This document shows, piece by piece, positions 7,677 to 15,899 of a DNA stretch of 64,000 bases (positions are counted from its first letter, which is position 1; each line of letters starts with the position of its first letter). The position numbers were made by a program, and so were the translations under genes. The notes beneath the pieces are model-generated. The model saw nothing but the letters and a program-made list of their open reading frames with translations, did no database searches and was not told where the DNA came from. This DNA is from JAFAGX01 sp035623255 (GTDB lineage: Bacteria > Acidobacteriota > Terriglobia > Terriglobales > Acidobacteriaceae). The stretch lies in NCBI GenBank assembly GCA_035623255.1, contig DASPTU010000039.1, forward strand, positions 1 through 64,000, written 5' to 3'.

Positions 7677-9284
7677 ATGACTCATCCAAAACCTCTCGTA
7701 CTCATCATCCTCGATGGCTGGGGATATCGCGCTGAAACCAAAGCCAATGCCATCGCGCTGGCGCGCAAGCCCACCTATGATCGCCTGCTGCTCGAGTATC
7801 CCAACACTCTGATTCATACCAGCGGCAAATACGTCGGCCTGCCTGATGGGCAGATGGGCAATAGCGAGGTCGGTCATCTGAACATCGGTGCCGGGCGCAT
7901 CGTACACATGGATATCACGCGCATCGACCTGCTGATTCGAAGCGGTGAATTTTTCAGCCATCCAGTTCTGCTGGCCGCAATGAAGCACGCGCGCACCAGC
8001 GGACGGCAACTGCACTTGTTCGGCCTAGTCTCAGATGGCGGCGTCCACTCGCAGCAAACTCATTTGTATGCGCTGCTGAAAATGGCTAAACAAAACGGAC
8101 TGGAGCGCGTCTTTGTGCACGCCTTCATGGACGGCCGTGACACGCTCCCCACCAGCGGCACGGGATATTTGGAACAGCTCAAACAAAAGATGCGCGAGTA
8201 CAACTGTGGCCAGATTGCCACTGTGAATGGCCGCTACTATGCGATGGACCGCGATCGCCGCTGGGAGCGGATCGCGAAAGCGTTCAATGCCATGGTCTAC
8301 GGCAATGGTGAGGGCGGAAATTACACCGACGCCGTTCAGGGTGTCAAAGAGTCGTACAACCGGGGCGTAACCGACGAATTCGTTGTCCCCTTCGTTTGTA
8401 CCGACAGCCGAAACGAAGCGGTGGCAACCATCCGCGATGACGATTCCTGCATTTGCTTCAATTTTCGCGCTGACCGTGTTCGCCAAATCACCCGCGCCCT
8501 GACTCGCAATAGCGGACTAAACGAACAGGCTGGCCGGGACCTGCCCGGCGCCGAAGACCTTGACGCAGGGATTCCCCGCAGTCGGGTGCCCAAAGACCTG
8601 CACTACGTCTGCATGACTCGCTACGACAAGAATTTCAGCCTACCAGTTGTGATTCCGCCGGAATCTCTGGCAAACATCCTCGCCGATGTCATGGCCCAGA
8701 TGAAGCTTCGCAATCTGCGGGTTGCAGAAACCGAAAAGTACGCGCATGTCACGTATTTTTTCAATGGCGGGGTCGAAAAACCTTTTCCCGGAGAGGACCG
8801 GATTCTGGTTCCCTCGCCCAAAGTCGCGACTTATGATCTCAAGCCTGAAATGAGCGCGGCAGGGATTGCTGACGCCGTGGTAAAGGCGGTAAACGACAAT
8901 GCGTTTGATGTAATCATTGTGAACTTCGCCAACGCTGACATGGTTGGGCACTCCGGAAAAATCGAGCCAACGGTGAAAGCGGTTGAAACAGTAGATGCCT
9001 GCCTGGGCCGGATCGAACCTGCCGTTCGCGCGCGCGGCGGGGCCATGCTGATCACCGCCGATCATGGCAATGCTGAGATGATGATCGACCCCGTAACCGG
9101 AGGCCCACACACGGCGCATACCACAAACCCAGTGCCGTTCATCGTGGTATCCGACGACAGCAAGGACTTCACCCTGAAACCGAATGGCTCGCTCCGTGAT
9201 ATTTCGCCGACCATTCTGGGCATGCTTGGCATTAACGAGCCCACAGAGATGACCGGCCAGGACTTGCGGGTGAAGAGTCACTAA
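7677..9284 (+). CDS. gpmI: 2,3-bisphosphoglycerate-independent phosphoglycerate mutase
   Basis: 535 residues, typical for the family. Interconverts 3- and 2-phosphoglycerate with a phosphoserine intermediate and two Mn ions; cytoplasmic. L-I-I-L-D-G-W-G-Y at the N-terminus holds the first metal Asp, G-N-S-E-V-G-H-L-N-I-G-A-G holds the catalytic Ser, and D-G-R-D-T, A-N-A-D-M-V-G-H-S-G and T-A-D-H-G-N-A-E supply substrate and metal ligands. Not in one operon with eno because a minus-strand DinB gene lies between, but functionally the adjacent glycolytic step. A 7-bp repeat array occupies the translation start region. Confidence 0.97.
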   Translation: MTHPKPLVLIILDGWGYRAETKANAIALARKPTYDRLLLEYPNTLIHTSGKYVGLPDGQMGNSEVGHLNIGAGRIVHMDITRIDLLIRSGEFFSHPVLLAAMKHARTSGRQLHLFGLVSDGGVHSQQTHLYALLKMAKQNGLERVFVHAFMDGRDTLPTSGTGYLEQLKQKMREYNCGQIATVNGRYYAMDRDRRWERIAKAFNAMVYGNGEGGNYTDAVQGVKESYNRGVTDEFVVPFVCTDSRNEAVATIRDDDSCICFNFRADRVRQITRALTRNSGLNEQAGRDLPGAEDLDAGIPRSRVPKDLHYVCMTRYDKNFSLPVVIPPESLANILADVMAQMKLRNLRVAETEKYAHVTYFFNGGVEKPFPGEDRILVPSPKVATYDLKPEMSAAGIADAVVKAVNDNAFDVIIVNFANADMVGHSGKIEPTVKAVETVDACLGRIEPAVRARGGAMLITADHGNAEMMIDPVTGGPHTAHTTNPVPFIVVSDDSKDFTLKPNGSLRDISPTILGMLGINEPTEMTGQDLRVKSH

Positions 9285-9306
9285 GGGCGCCAGCGGGCCA
9301 ATCTCA

Positions 9307-9325
9307 TGCGGCACCTCATGCCGCA
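9307..9325 (+). terminator. Probable terminator between convergent genes
   Basis: TGCGGCA (9307-9313) and TGCCGCA (9319-9325) form a 7-bp stem with a 5-nt loop, followed by GTCAATTTT on the plus strand. It ends gpmI and overlaps the stop of the convergent minus-strand gene. Confidence 0.45.
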
Positions 9326-9801
9326 GTCAATTTTGCGCTGAGCGCCTTTGCCAGCACCTCCACATCGTGCATTTTGCCTTCAGCTTCTTCGGGAAGTTGT
9401 GGAACCTTCAAGGCCATTTGGCAGCAAAGCAGGAGTGCGGTGATCGTGTCTTTCAATTCTTGACGTAACGATTGAACCGCATTTTCCCGGGCATCCAGCA
9501 CCTCACGTTTGCGGCGATCCAGGGCGCAGCGAAACTCTCGCACGACCCGCGCGACTCCCGAGATGGCAAAGTTCGCATAAACGGGAACCGCAGATCCAAG
9601 ATGTTTGCAGATCACTTCGTCATGATCCAGCCCAGAATCAAGCAGCAGCTGATCCACGATTACAGCCGAAAATTCCTGGGTCTGCAGTTTCTCGATCGCG
9701 TCTTCTACCGTAGGGCACAACGCTACCTTTTCTTGACTGGCTTCTTCGAGTGCCTGGGCACAATCCTTGGCTTTCCCTAAAGACGAGAGCAGTAGAATCA
9801 T
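9316..9801 (-). CDS. Degenerate receiver-like protein with C-terminal helical region
   Basis: 161 residues. The first 110 look like a CheY-type fold: L-L-L-S-S-L at strand 1, S-A-V-I-V-D-Q-L-L-L at strand 3 with an Asp near the phospho-acceptor site, but without the acidic pair of a normal receiver at the N-terminus. Residues 110-161 form two long helices (S-L-R-Q-E-L-K-D-T-I-T-A-L-L and H-D-V-E-V-L-A-K-A-L-S) spaced like a histidine-kinase dimerisation hairpin, but without the H-E/D phosphosite. It lies 107 bp downstream of the sigma-54 regulator on the same strand. It may be an accessory or sink protein for that module; this role is inferred from position. Confidence 0.6.
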   Translation of the reverse strand: MILLLSSLGKAKDCAQALEEASQEKVALCPTVEDAIEKLQTQEFSAVIVDQLLLDSGLDHDEVICKHLGSAVPVYANFAISGVARVVREFRCALDRRKREVLDARENAVQSLRQELKDTITALLLCCQMALKVPQLPEEAEGKMHDVEVLAKALSAKLTAA

Positions 9802-9813
9802 ACGTGCTGGCTA

Positions 9814-9829
9814 TGCACGCCACGAGCCA
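9814..9829 (-). promoter_or_regulatory. Candidate sigma-54 (-24/-12) promoter
   Basis: Minus-strand TGGCTCGTGGCGTGCA has GG and GC separated by 10 bases and matches 10 of 12 conserved positions of TGGCACG-N4-TTGCA. The predicted transcription start falls only 2-3 bases before the ATG at 9801, so translation would be nearly leaderless or start lower. It lies just upstream of the receiver-like gene and next to sigma-54 activator genes. Confidence 0.3.
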
Positions 9830-9908
9830 AGTTGAAGCATTGAAAACACACACGCTTAGCGGAGGCGAACGGAATGACCAGTTCCGCGTTGGGAATACCA
9901 GATTCAAA

Positions 9909-11318
9909 TCAGACGACCTGAATCTGGTACTCCTTGAGTTTCCGGTAGAGAGTGGTTTTGCCTATACCCAAGAGGCGCGCAGCCAGCAGCTTATCGCCGT
10001 TCAACTGCACAATTGTGTTGAGGATGGCCTGTTTCTCGAGCTCGGAAATGGGAACGATCTTGCTGGTACCATTCCCCGGAAGTTGGGCGTGTCCGTTCGA
10101 GCCCGTGATTGAGCTCGGCAGATCGCTGACTCGGATTTCGTTATTGCTGGTGATAGCACATGCCCGCTCTAAACAGTTTTCGAGTTCGCGCACGTTGCCC
10201 GGCCAATCGTAACCTAACAACATTTTCAGCGCGTCGTCGCTCAACCGGTGTTCTCGTCCACAGTCGCGTGACAAACGCTCCAGGAAATGGCCAATGAGGA
10301 TTGGGATGTCTTGACGACGTTCACGCAGGCTGGGCACGCGCAGGTTCAGTACGTTCAAGCGGAAGTAAAGATCACGGCGAAATGCTCCTTGCGCCACCGC
10401 CTGCTCGAGGTTACGGTTAGTGGCAGCAAGAATGCGAACCTCGATTGTAATTCTCCGGGTGCTGCCGACCGGACGAATCTCTTTCTCCTGAATGGCGCGG
10501 AGCAGCTTGGCCTGCAAATCAACCGGCATTTCTCCGATCTCATCGAGGAAAACCGTGCCACCCCTGGCCATCGCCAGGAGACCCTCTTTGGCCTGCACGG
10601 CGCCGGTGAACGCGCCCTTTACATATCCGAAGAGCTCGCTCTCAATGAGGGTTGGAACCAGAGATCCACAGTCCACGGGAATGAACGGCTTATCGCGTAA
10701 CGGACCAGAGAAATGAATGGAACGCGCCACCAGTTCTTTCCCGGTCCCACTTTCTCCCAGTACCAATACAGGATGGTTGCTTCGCGAGGCTTTGGCGATC
10801 ATCCGGTAAAGTTTTTCCATTTCCGGCGCGCCGCCGACAATGCTTCCGAACGCTTGTCTCGACTTGACTCGCTCGCGCAGCACTCGATTCTCGGTCTTGA
10901 GCCGCAAATGACCCGCGACGCGGTCTAACAGCATGCGCATCTCATCCATGCTGAAGGGCTTCGTGCCGTAATCGTAAGCCCCGTTTTTCATCGCTTGTAC
11001 GGCCGACTGCACACTGGCCGAGCCAGTCACTACGATTACCTCGGCATCAGAGCGGCGCTGCTTGATTCGCCGCAGTACCTCCAGCCCACCAGTTGCCGGC
11101 ATTTTTAAGTCAAGCAGCACAACATCCACGTCATTTGATTCAAGCAGTCGCTCGGCGTGGTCGGCTGACTCGGCGACCATTCCTTTGAAGCCCAGTGATC
11201 GCGCAACCTCACGGCAAGCTTCGCGTACTGAACGGTCATCATCGACAATCAATAGGTTGAGAAAGTTGTTGCTCTCCACTTCAGGATCACTAATTGCGGC
11301 AGCGACAGCAGTGCTCAT
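9909..11318 (-). CDS. Sigma-54-dependent response regulator, NtrC family
   Basis: 469 residues with three domains. Receiver at about 20-135, with the D-D-D acidic cluster and phospho-acceptor Asp70 in L-L-D-L-K-M-P. AAA+ ATPase at about 160-390, with Walker A G-E-S-G-T-G-K-E and the sigma-54 contact motif G-A-F-T-G-A. Fis-type helix-turn-helix at about 425-469 (A-A-R-L-L-G-I-G-K-T-T-L-Y-R-K-L-K). It activates RNA polymerase holding sigma-54 at enhancer-dependent promoters when phosphorylated. The start overlaps the stop of the kinase gene by 4 bp, so the pair is translationally coupled and the kinase is the likely partner. Target genes unknown. Confidence 0.93.
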   Translation of the reverse strand: MSTAVAAAISDPEVESNNFLNLLIVDDDRSVREACREVARSLGFKGMVAESADHAERLLESNDVDVVLLDLKMPATGGLEVLRRIKQRRSDAEVIVVTGSASVQSAVQAMKNGAYDYGTKPFSMDEMRMLLDRVAGHLRLKTENRVLRERVKSRQAFGSIVGGAPEMEKLYRMIAKASRSNHPVLVLGESGTGKELVARSIHFSGPLRDKPFIPVDCGSLVPTLIESELFGYVKGAFTGAVQAKEGLLAMARGGTVFLDEIGEMPVDLQAKLLRAIQEKEIRPVGSTRRITIEVRILAATNRNLEQAVAQGAFRRDLYFRLNVLNLRVPSLRERRQDIPILIGHFLERLSRDCGREHRLSDDALKMLLGYDWPGNVRELENCLERACAITSNNEIRVSDLPSSITGSNGHAQLPGNGTSKIVPISELEKQAILNTIVQLNGDKLLAARLLGIGKTTLYRKLKEYQIQVV

Positions 11319-12115
11319 AAAGTTTTCCTCCGGTTGGGGGTCCGGGATCGCTGGTCTGGTTCTGTTGCCGGCAAATGAACTATCACCCGTGTGCCTTTGC
11401 CCGGTTCGCTTTCGATTTCAACCTTTCCTTCTTGTTGCATCACGATGCGACGCACCGTGGCCAGACCCAATCCTGTTCCTTGGCCAATCTCCTTGGTCGT
11501 GAAGAAAGGGTCGAAAGCTCGCGCCAGAGTGTTCGCATCCATGCCTACACCCTTGTCCGATATAGCCAGTTCGATTGCGCCGGCGCTGTCTCCCTCTAGA
11601 ACTGCGGGACCGTTCCGAGTAACGATGGAAATCTGCCCGCCGTATGGCATCGCATCACGGGCATTTAGGACCAGATTCAGGATGATTTCCTGAAGTTCAC
11701 TGGGATCCATTCTGACGAAGTTGAGGTCGGCGGCGAGATCTAGTTGCAATTCGAGGTTCTCCCCAATCAGACGCGCGAGCAGGGCTCGCATACTTTCGAC
11801 GACCTGATTGAGGCTAACCAAGGTCGGCTCACCAGTTCCCTGCCTGGCGAGAACCAACAAGTGCTGGATCATGCTGGCTCCCTGAGCGCTGGCTGTGCGG
11901 ATTTCCTCTGCGTAACGGCGCAAGGAGCTGGACTTAGGGAGCCCTGCCATCAACAAGTCGGAACACAGCACAATTCCCGTAAGCAAGTTATTAAAGTCGT
12001 GCGCGACCCCGCTGATGAGCCGCCCGATGGTCTCCATTCGCTGAGCTTCTGATACCTGTCGCGTCGAACAGTCGGTAGCGGCGGGTTTCAATTTAGGCTG
12101 GGGTAGCGCGCTCAT
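11315..12115 (-). CDS. Cytoplasmic sensor histidine kinase, NtrB-like
   Basis: 266 residues, short for a kinase: it starts almost directly with the dimerisation domain (R-M-E-T-I-G-R-L-I-S-G-V-A-H-D-F-N-N-L-L, phospho-His near residue 39) and then the ATPase domain (N-box N-L-V-L-N-A-R-D-A-M, G1 D-K-G-V-G-M, G2 G-T-G-L-G-L-A). No membrane segment or PAS domain, so its signal must come from a partner protein or an unrecognised N-terminal region of about 25 residues. It is the first gene of the minus-strand module and overlaps the downstream regulator by 4 bp. Confidence 0.9.
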   Translation of the reverse strand: MSALPQPKLKPAATDCSTRQVSEAQRMETIGRLISGVAHDFNNLLTGIVLCSDLLMAGLPKSSSLRRYAEEIRTASAQGASMIQHLLVLARQGTGEPTLVSLNQVVESMRALLARLIGENLELQLDLAADLNFVRMDPSELQEIILNLVLNARDAMPYGGQISIVTRNGPAVLEGDSAGAIELAISDKGVGMDANTLARAFDPFFTTKEIGQGTGLGLATVRRIVMQQEGKVEIESEPGKGTRVIVHLPATEPDQRSRTPNRRKTL

Positions 12116-12513
12116 AAGTACCAGCTGTTCAGGATCAGTCGAACGCCCGCAGGCTCAAACCCATCGAACTGATCGCCTTTCCCTCATCGAAAGTCCAGGA
12201 AAAGGATCGATTTCAAGCTTAGGAGCTTCGTCAGCGTGTGACCGTGATGGTCAAACACGACGGCGAAGTCTGTCGGTGTAACCAAAAAGGCAAGGTGCGA
12301 AAAGCCCCGAAATGGTCTTTTTTCAATAAGAAGTGCCATTTCGGGAGGAACTCTTGACGGGCTCGAGGCCCACAGTCGGCGGGTTGAGCGCATGGCGATA
12401 GGCAGTGGAAATGTTGGTCTCAGCTTGTGCACTGTTGCGACCAGACCCACTCGCCCTTTCGGTTAGCCCTTGTGCATCGGCTTCGCTTGCAGGATGTCCC
12501 GACAGACCTAATA
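12116..12513. other. Divergent intergenic region between two sigma-54 two-component modules
   Basis: 398 bp between the kinase (minus) and the second regulator (plus). It holds a strong perfect hairpin: CCCGAAATGG at 12306-12315 and CCATTTCGGG at 12336-12345, with the loop able to extend the pairing. On the minus strand it is followed by GGCTTTTC, a weak terminator tail; on the plus strand there is no T-run. I found no convincing sigma-54 promoter and no small gene. Confidence 0.55.
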
Positions 12514-13920
12514 ATGATGAAAGCCATGAGCGGGGAAAAAGTACTTATCGTTGAAGACGAGGAAAACGAGCGAACCGGGCTGGCGGAGCTGGTTTCTGCC
12601 TGGGGATACCGCACGGAGACTGCTCGGGACGGCGCGGAGGGCTTCGAGAAGGTAACGGACTGGTCGCCTGCCATCGTGGTCACCGATCTCAAAATGCCGC
12701 GCATGGGGGGCCTGGAGCTTCTCGAACGAATCGCCAACGATAGCCGAACCGTTGCTGTGATCGTCGTTACAGCCCAAGGCACCATCGACAGCGCGGTGCA
12801 AGCCATGCGCACGGGAGCTTATGACTACATTACCAAGCCCATCGATACCGATAGGCTGCGGACTATTCTGCAAAATGCCTCGGCTTTGCTCGGAACCAAG
12901 ACCGAACTGGAGGTGACGCGCCGGAGGCTGCGCGATGCCGGTACACTCGGCAGTCTGGTGGGGTCATCAAAAAAAATGCAGGAGATCTTTCGGCTGATCG
13001 AGATGGTTGCTCCCAGTACCGCGTCGGTTCTGATCACGGGTGCCAGCGGCACTGGGAAGGAACTGGTGGCCCGAACGATTCATGAGCTCAGCCTTCGCCG
13101 AACAAAAGCCTTTATTGCAATCAACTGCGCGGCCATCCCTGAAACTTTGATCGAAAGTGAGATCTTCGGACACGAGAAGGGGGCGTTCACTGGCGCCCTG
13201 GAACGGCGAACCGGCTGTTTCGAACTCGCAGAAGGCGGTACTTTGCTTCTCGACGAAATCGGCGAAATGCCGGTAGCTACGCAAGCTAAGCTGCTGCGCG
13301 TTCTCGAAGACCGTACACTGCGCCGCTTAGGCAGCAAAGTCGAAACTGAGGTGGATGTGCGCGTCCTGGCTTCTACCAATAAGGTGCCCGAAGAAGCGGT
13401 CGCCCGAGGAGAGCTGCGCAACGATCTCTACTATCGCCTTAATGTCTTCAACATCCAAATGCCATCTTTGCGGGAACACAAGGAGGACATCCCCGCGCTG
13501 GTGGAATCTCTTTTGAAAGACATGAGCGCCAAACATGGCCGCAAGGCAGCCGCGGTGAGCGAAGCCGTTTTACATCTGTTTCAGAACTATTCCTGGCCCG
13601 GAAACGTTCGTGAGTTGCGCAACACGTTGGAGCGTGCCGTGATCGTGTGCGAAGGGGCGGTCATCGAAACCAAGCATCTGCCGCCCGGTTTCGGCCAACC
13701 TACGGTGCGAACCTCCTCGGAGGATCCCGATGCCGTACACCTGGGGGTGGGGACGACAGTAGAAGAAGCGGAAAAGTTGCTAATCCTGAAGACGCTGGAA
13801 GCAACCAGCAATAACAAGACGAAGGCTGCGGATATTCTTGGCATAAGCTTAAAGACTTTGCATAACAAGTTAAAGGAGTATGGGAGCGCGCAGGCCGATA
13901 AAGAGGAACAGCCAGTTTGA
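12514..13920 (+). CDS. Sigma-54-dependent response regulator, NtrC family (second copy)
   Basis: 468 residues from the ATG-ATG at 12514; another ATG at 12526 is possible, and an upstream frame to 12427 lacks receiver homology. Receiver with E-D-E-E and phospho-acceptor Asp58 (V-T-D-L-K-M-P), AAA+ with Walker A G-A-S-G-T-G-K-E and G-A-F-T-G-A, and a Fis-type helix-turn-helix at the end (A-A-D-I-L-G-I-S-L-K-T-L-H-N-K-L-K). Its kinase follows 76 bp downstream. It is a diverged paralogue of the regulator on the other side of the intergenic region. Confidence 0.92.
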   Translation: MMKAMSGEKVLIVEDEENERTGLAELVSAWGYRTETARDGAEGFEKVTDWSPAIVVTDLKMPRMGGLELLERIANDSRTVAVIVVTAQGTIDSAVQAMRTGAYDYITKPIDTDRLRTILQNASALLGTKTELEVTRRRLRDAGTLGSLVGSSKKMQEIFRLIEMVAPSTASVLITGASGTGKELVARTIHELSLRRTKAFIAINCAAIPETLIESEIFGHEKGAFTGALERRTGCFELAEGGTLLLDEIGEMPVATQAKLLRVLEDRTLRRLGSKVETEVDVRVLASTNKVPEEAVARGELRNDLYYRLNVFNIQMPSLREHKEDIPALVESLLKDMSAKHGRKAAAVSEAVLHLFQNYSWPGNVRELRNTLERAVIVCEGAVIETKHLPPGFGQPTVRTSSEDPDAVHLGVGTTVEEAEKLLILKTLEATSNNKTKAADILGISLKTLHNKLKEYGSAQADKEEQPV

Positions 13921-13996
13921 AGTATCAAGCCCGGTTTCGCCTAGGCGATCGACTTGGCCATAGCTGAGAAGCTCAGACACGCGAGGACAACTTAGA

Positions 13997-15892
13997 ATGC
14001 GCCGAAAGACCCAAATCGTGCTGGCCATTACTTTCATGGTCGCGGCGCTGGTTACGTTGTTCTCGTACATTTACATCTCTGAAATACTGCGGCAAGAGAT
14101 CACAAACGCGGCTGAAATCTCGGCAGAACTTACCTCGCAATTAGCCCGTCTTGCCAATAATGCAGTCCCAGACCTGACCAGCACACGGGTAAATACCGAT
14201 AATCCCAACGCAGTGCGCCGCGGCATTACTTACTACCTTTCCACCGACAACAACCTGAATGCGACCTTGGAGTCGGTGGTCGGGGCTTTTCGGTATGTGT
14301 ACGATGCATCGATTGTTGATGCCAAGGGTCAGGTAATTCTGCACACAAACCCCGACCTGGTGGGCAAGCTGGTCGCCGAGCGGCCCGAATTTCAACTCCT
14401 GCAAAATGCGCGCTTCCGGCGGCAGTTGCGCATGATTTACAACCCGCCGAACATCTATGAAGTCCGCATGCCCTTACAACTGAACAGAGCGCCTTTCGGT
14501 AGCGTCCGCCTGGGAATCAACACCGTATTCATCAGGGCCGAACTGACCCCCCGCTTGCGGCGCGCCATCATGTTTTCAACGGTCGCCATGTTTCTTTCCC
14601 TGCTCCTGGCAGCCGTGCTCTCCCACATTGCCCTGGGCCCATTGGAGCGCCTGAGCCGCAGCATCGACCGGATCGGCGCGGGCACCCCCGAGCCGATTGC
14701 CAATGATGATTCGAGTAAGGACGAATATGGCTTGGTGAGTTTAAAGATCGCCAACCTTGGCCGCCAAATGCGCGATGCGCGAGAGATCTTCTCTGCCTTG
14801 AAAGACAATGTCGATCAGGTGATGGCCAAGCTGCAGGATGGCCTGATGCTGTTTACCCGGGATGCGCGGGTTGTTCTGGTCAGTGCCTCCGTCGAGCGGT
14901 TCCTGGGGCGTCCTCGAAGCGAACTTTTGGGCCGCACCGTAAGAGAGATCTTCTCCCCTGAATCGCCGTTGGGAACATTGCTGCTTGATGCTTTCCGCCT
15001 GAAGCATCGCATCGATCAGGATGAACTGGAAACCGCAAGTGGTAAACGCGTGCAACTCTCCCTCGACTTCATTCAGGAACGCGGCACGCCCATCGGTGCG
15101 CTGCTCACCTTGCGCGACGTTGAGTCCGTACGCAAGATCGAAGACGAGATTGAGCTGTCACGTCGTATGTCGGCCAGTGGGCGGATTACACGCGGTGTAG
15201 CTCATGAGGTAAAGAACCCTCTGAATGCTATTGTTTTGCATTTGCAACTGTTACAAACCAAGCTGCAAAAGGTCGACCCAGAGACTCGCCGTCACATTGA
15301 CATTATTGACAACGAACTGCATCGCCTCGATCGGGTAGTACAAATCCTGGTCGACTTTACTCGACCGCGCGATCTTCATCCAGAAGAGATTGATCTCCGT
15401 CGTCTGTTAGACGATGTCATTGTATTGGCCACACCTGAGGCGGAAAAGCATGGCGTCAATATCAGTGTGCATTTCGCCAATGAATCGCTCCCCGTGCGGG
15501 TGGACAGCGACTTCATGAAGCAGGCCATCCTGAATGTGGTCATCAATGGCGTGCAGGCTATGCCGAGTGGCGGGGCCCTGGAAGTCGCCGCGCGCCGGGA
15601 CGGAAATGGCAGTGTGATCACCGAAATCCGCGATCAAGGCGGTGGGATTCCACCCGAGGTTCAAGACAAAATCTTCGAGCTGTACTTCACGACCAAAAAG
15701 GACGGCAGCGGGATTGGCCTCGCCCAAACCTACCAAGTCATGCAATGGCACTATGGTTCAGTGGATTTCGACTCCGTAGCGGGAAAGGGAACAACTTTCC
15801 GACTCTGTCTGCCCACATCGGAGACAGCCGCTGAACTCAACGGCGCCAAGCAACAAAACGTAGCCCAAACTCTCGCGACACCAGCCGATTGA
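13997..15892 (+). CDS. Membrane sensor histidine kinase with HAMP and PAS domains
   Basis: 631 residues. Membrane helix at about 8-29, periplasmic sensor domain to about 190, second helix at about 193-213 and HAMP to about 270. A PAS-like domain follows (about 280-390; D-G-L-M-L-F-T-R-D-A-R-V-V-L-V-S). The dimerisation domain has G-R-I-T-R-G-V-A-H-E-V-K-N-P-L-N, and the ATPase has N-V-V-I-N-G-V-Q-A-M, D-Q-G-G-G-I and G-S-G-I-G-L-A. It probably phosphorylates the sigma-54 regulator immediately upstream. The signal is unknown. It ends 7 bp from a convergent peptidase gene. Confidence 0.93.
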   Translation: MRRKTQIVLAITFMVAALVTLFSYIYISEILRQEITNAAEISAELTSQLARLANNAVPDLTSTRVNTDNPNAVRRGITYYLSTDNNLNATLESVVGAFRYVYDASIVDAKGQVILHTNPDLVGKLVAERPEFQLLQNARFRRQLRMIYNPPNIYEVRMPLQLNRAPFGSVRLGINTVFIRAELTPRLRRAIMFSTVAMFLSLLLAAVLSHIALGPLERLSRSIDRIGAGTPEPIANDDSSKDEYGLVSLKIANLGRQMRDAREIFSALKDNVDQVMAKLQDGLMLFTRDARVVLVSASVERFLGRPRSELLGRTVREIFSPESPLGTLLLDAFRLKHRIDQDELETASGKRVQLSLDFIQERGTPIGALLTLRDVESVRKIEDEIELSRRMSASGRITRGVAHEVKNPLNAIVLHLQLLQTKLQKVDPETRRHIDIIDNELHRLDRVVQILVDFTRPRDLHPEEIDLRRLLDDVIVLATPEAEKHGVNISVHFANESLPVRVDSDFMKQAILNVVINGVQAMPSGGALEVAARRDGNGSVITEIRDQGGGIPPEVQDKIFELYFTTKKDGSGIGLAQTYQVMQWHYGSVDFDSVAGKGTTFRLCLPTSETAAELNGAKQQNVAQTLATPAD

Positions 15893-15899
15893 GATTGCT

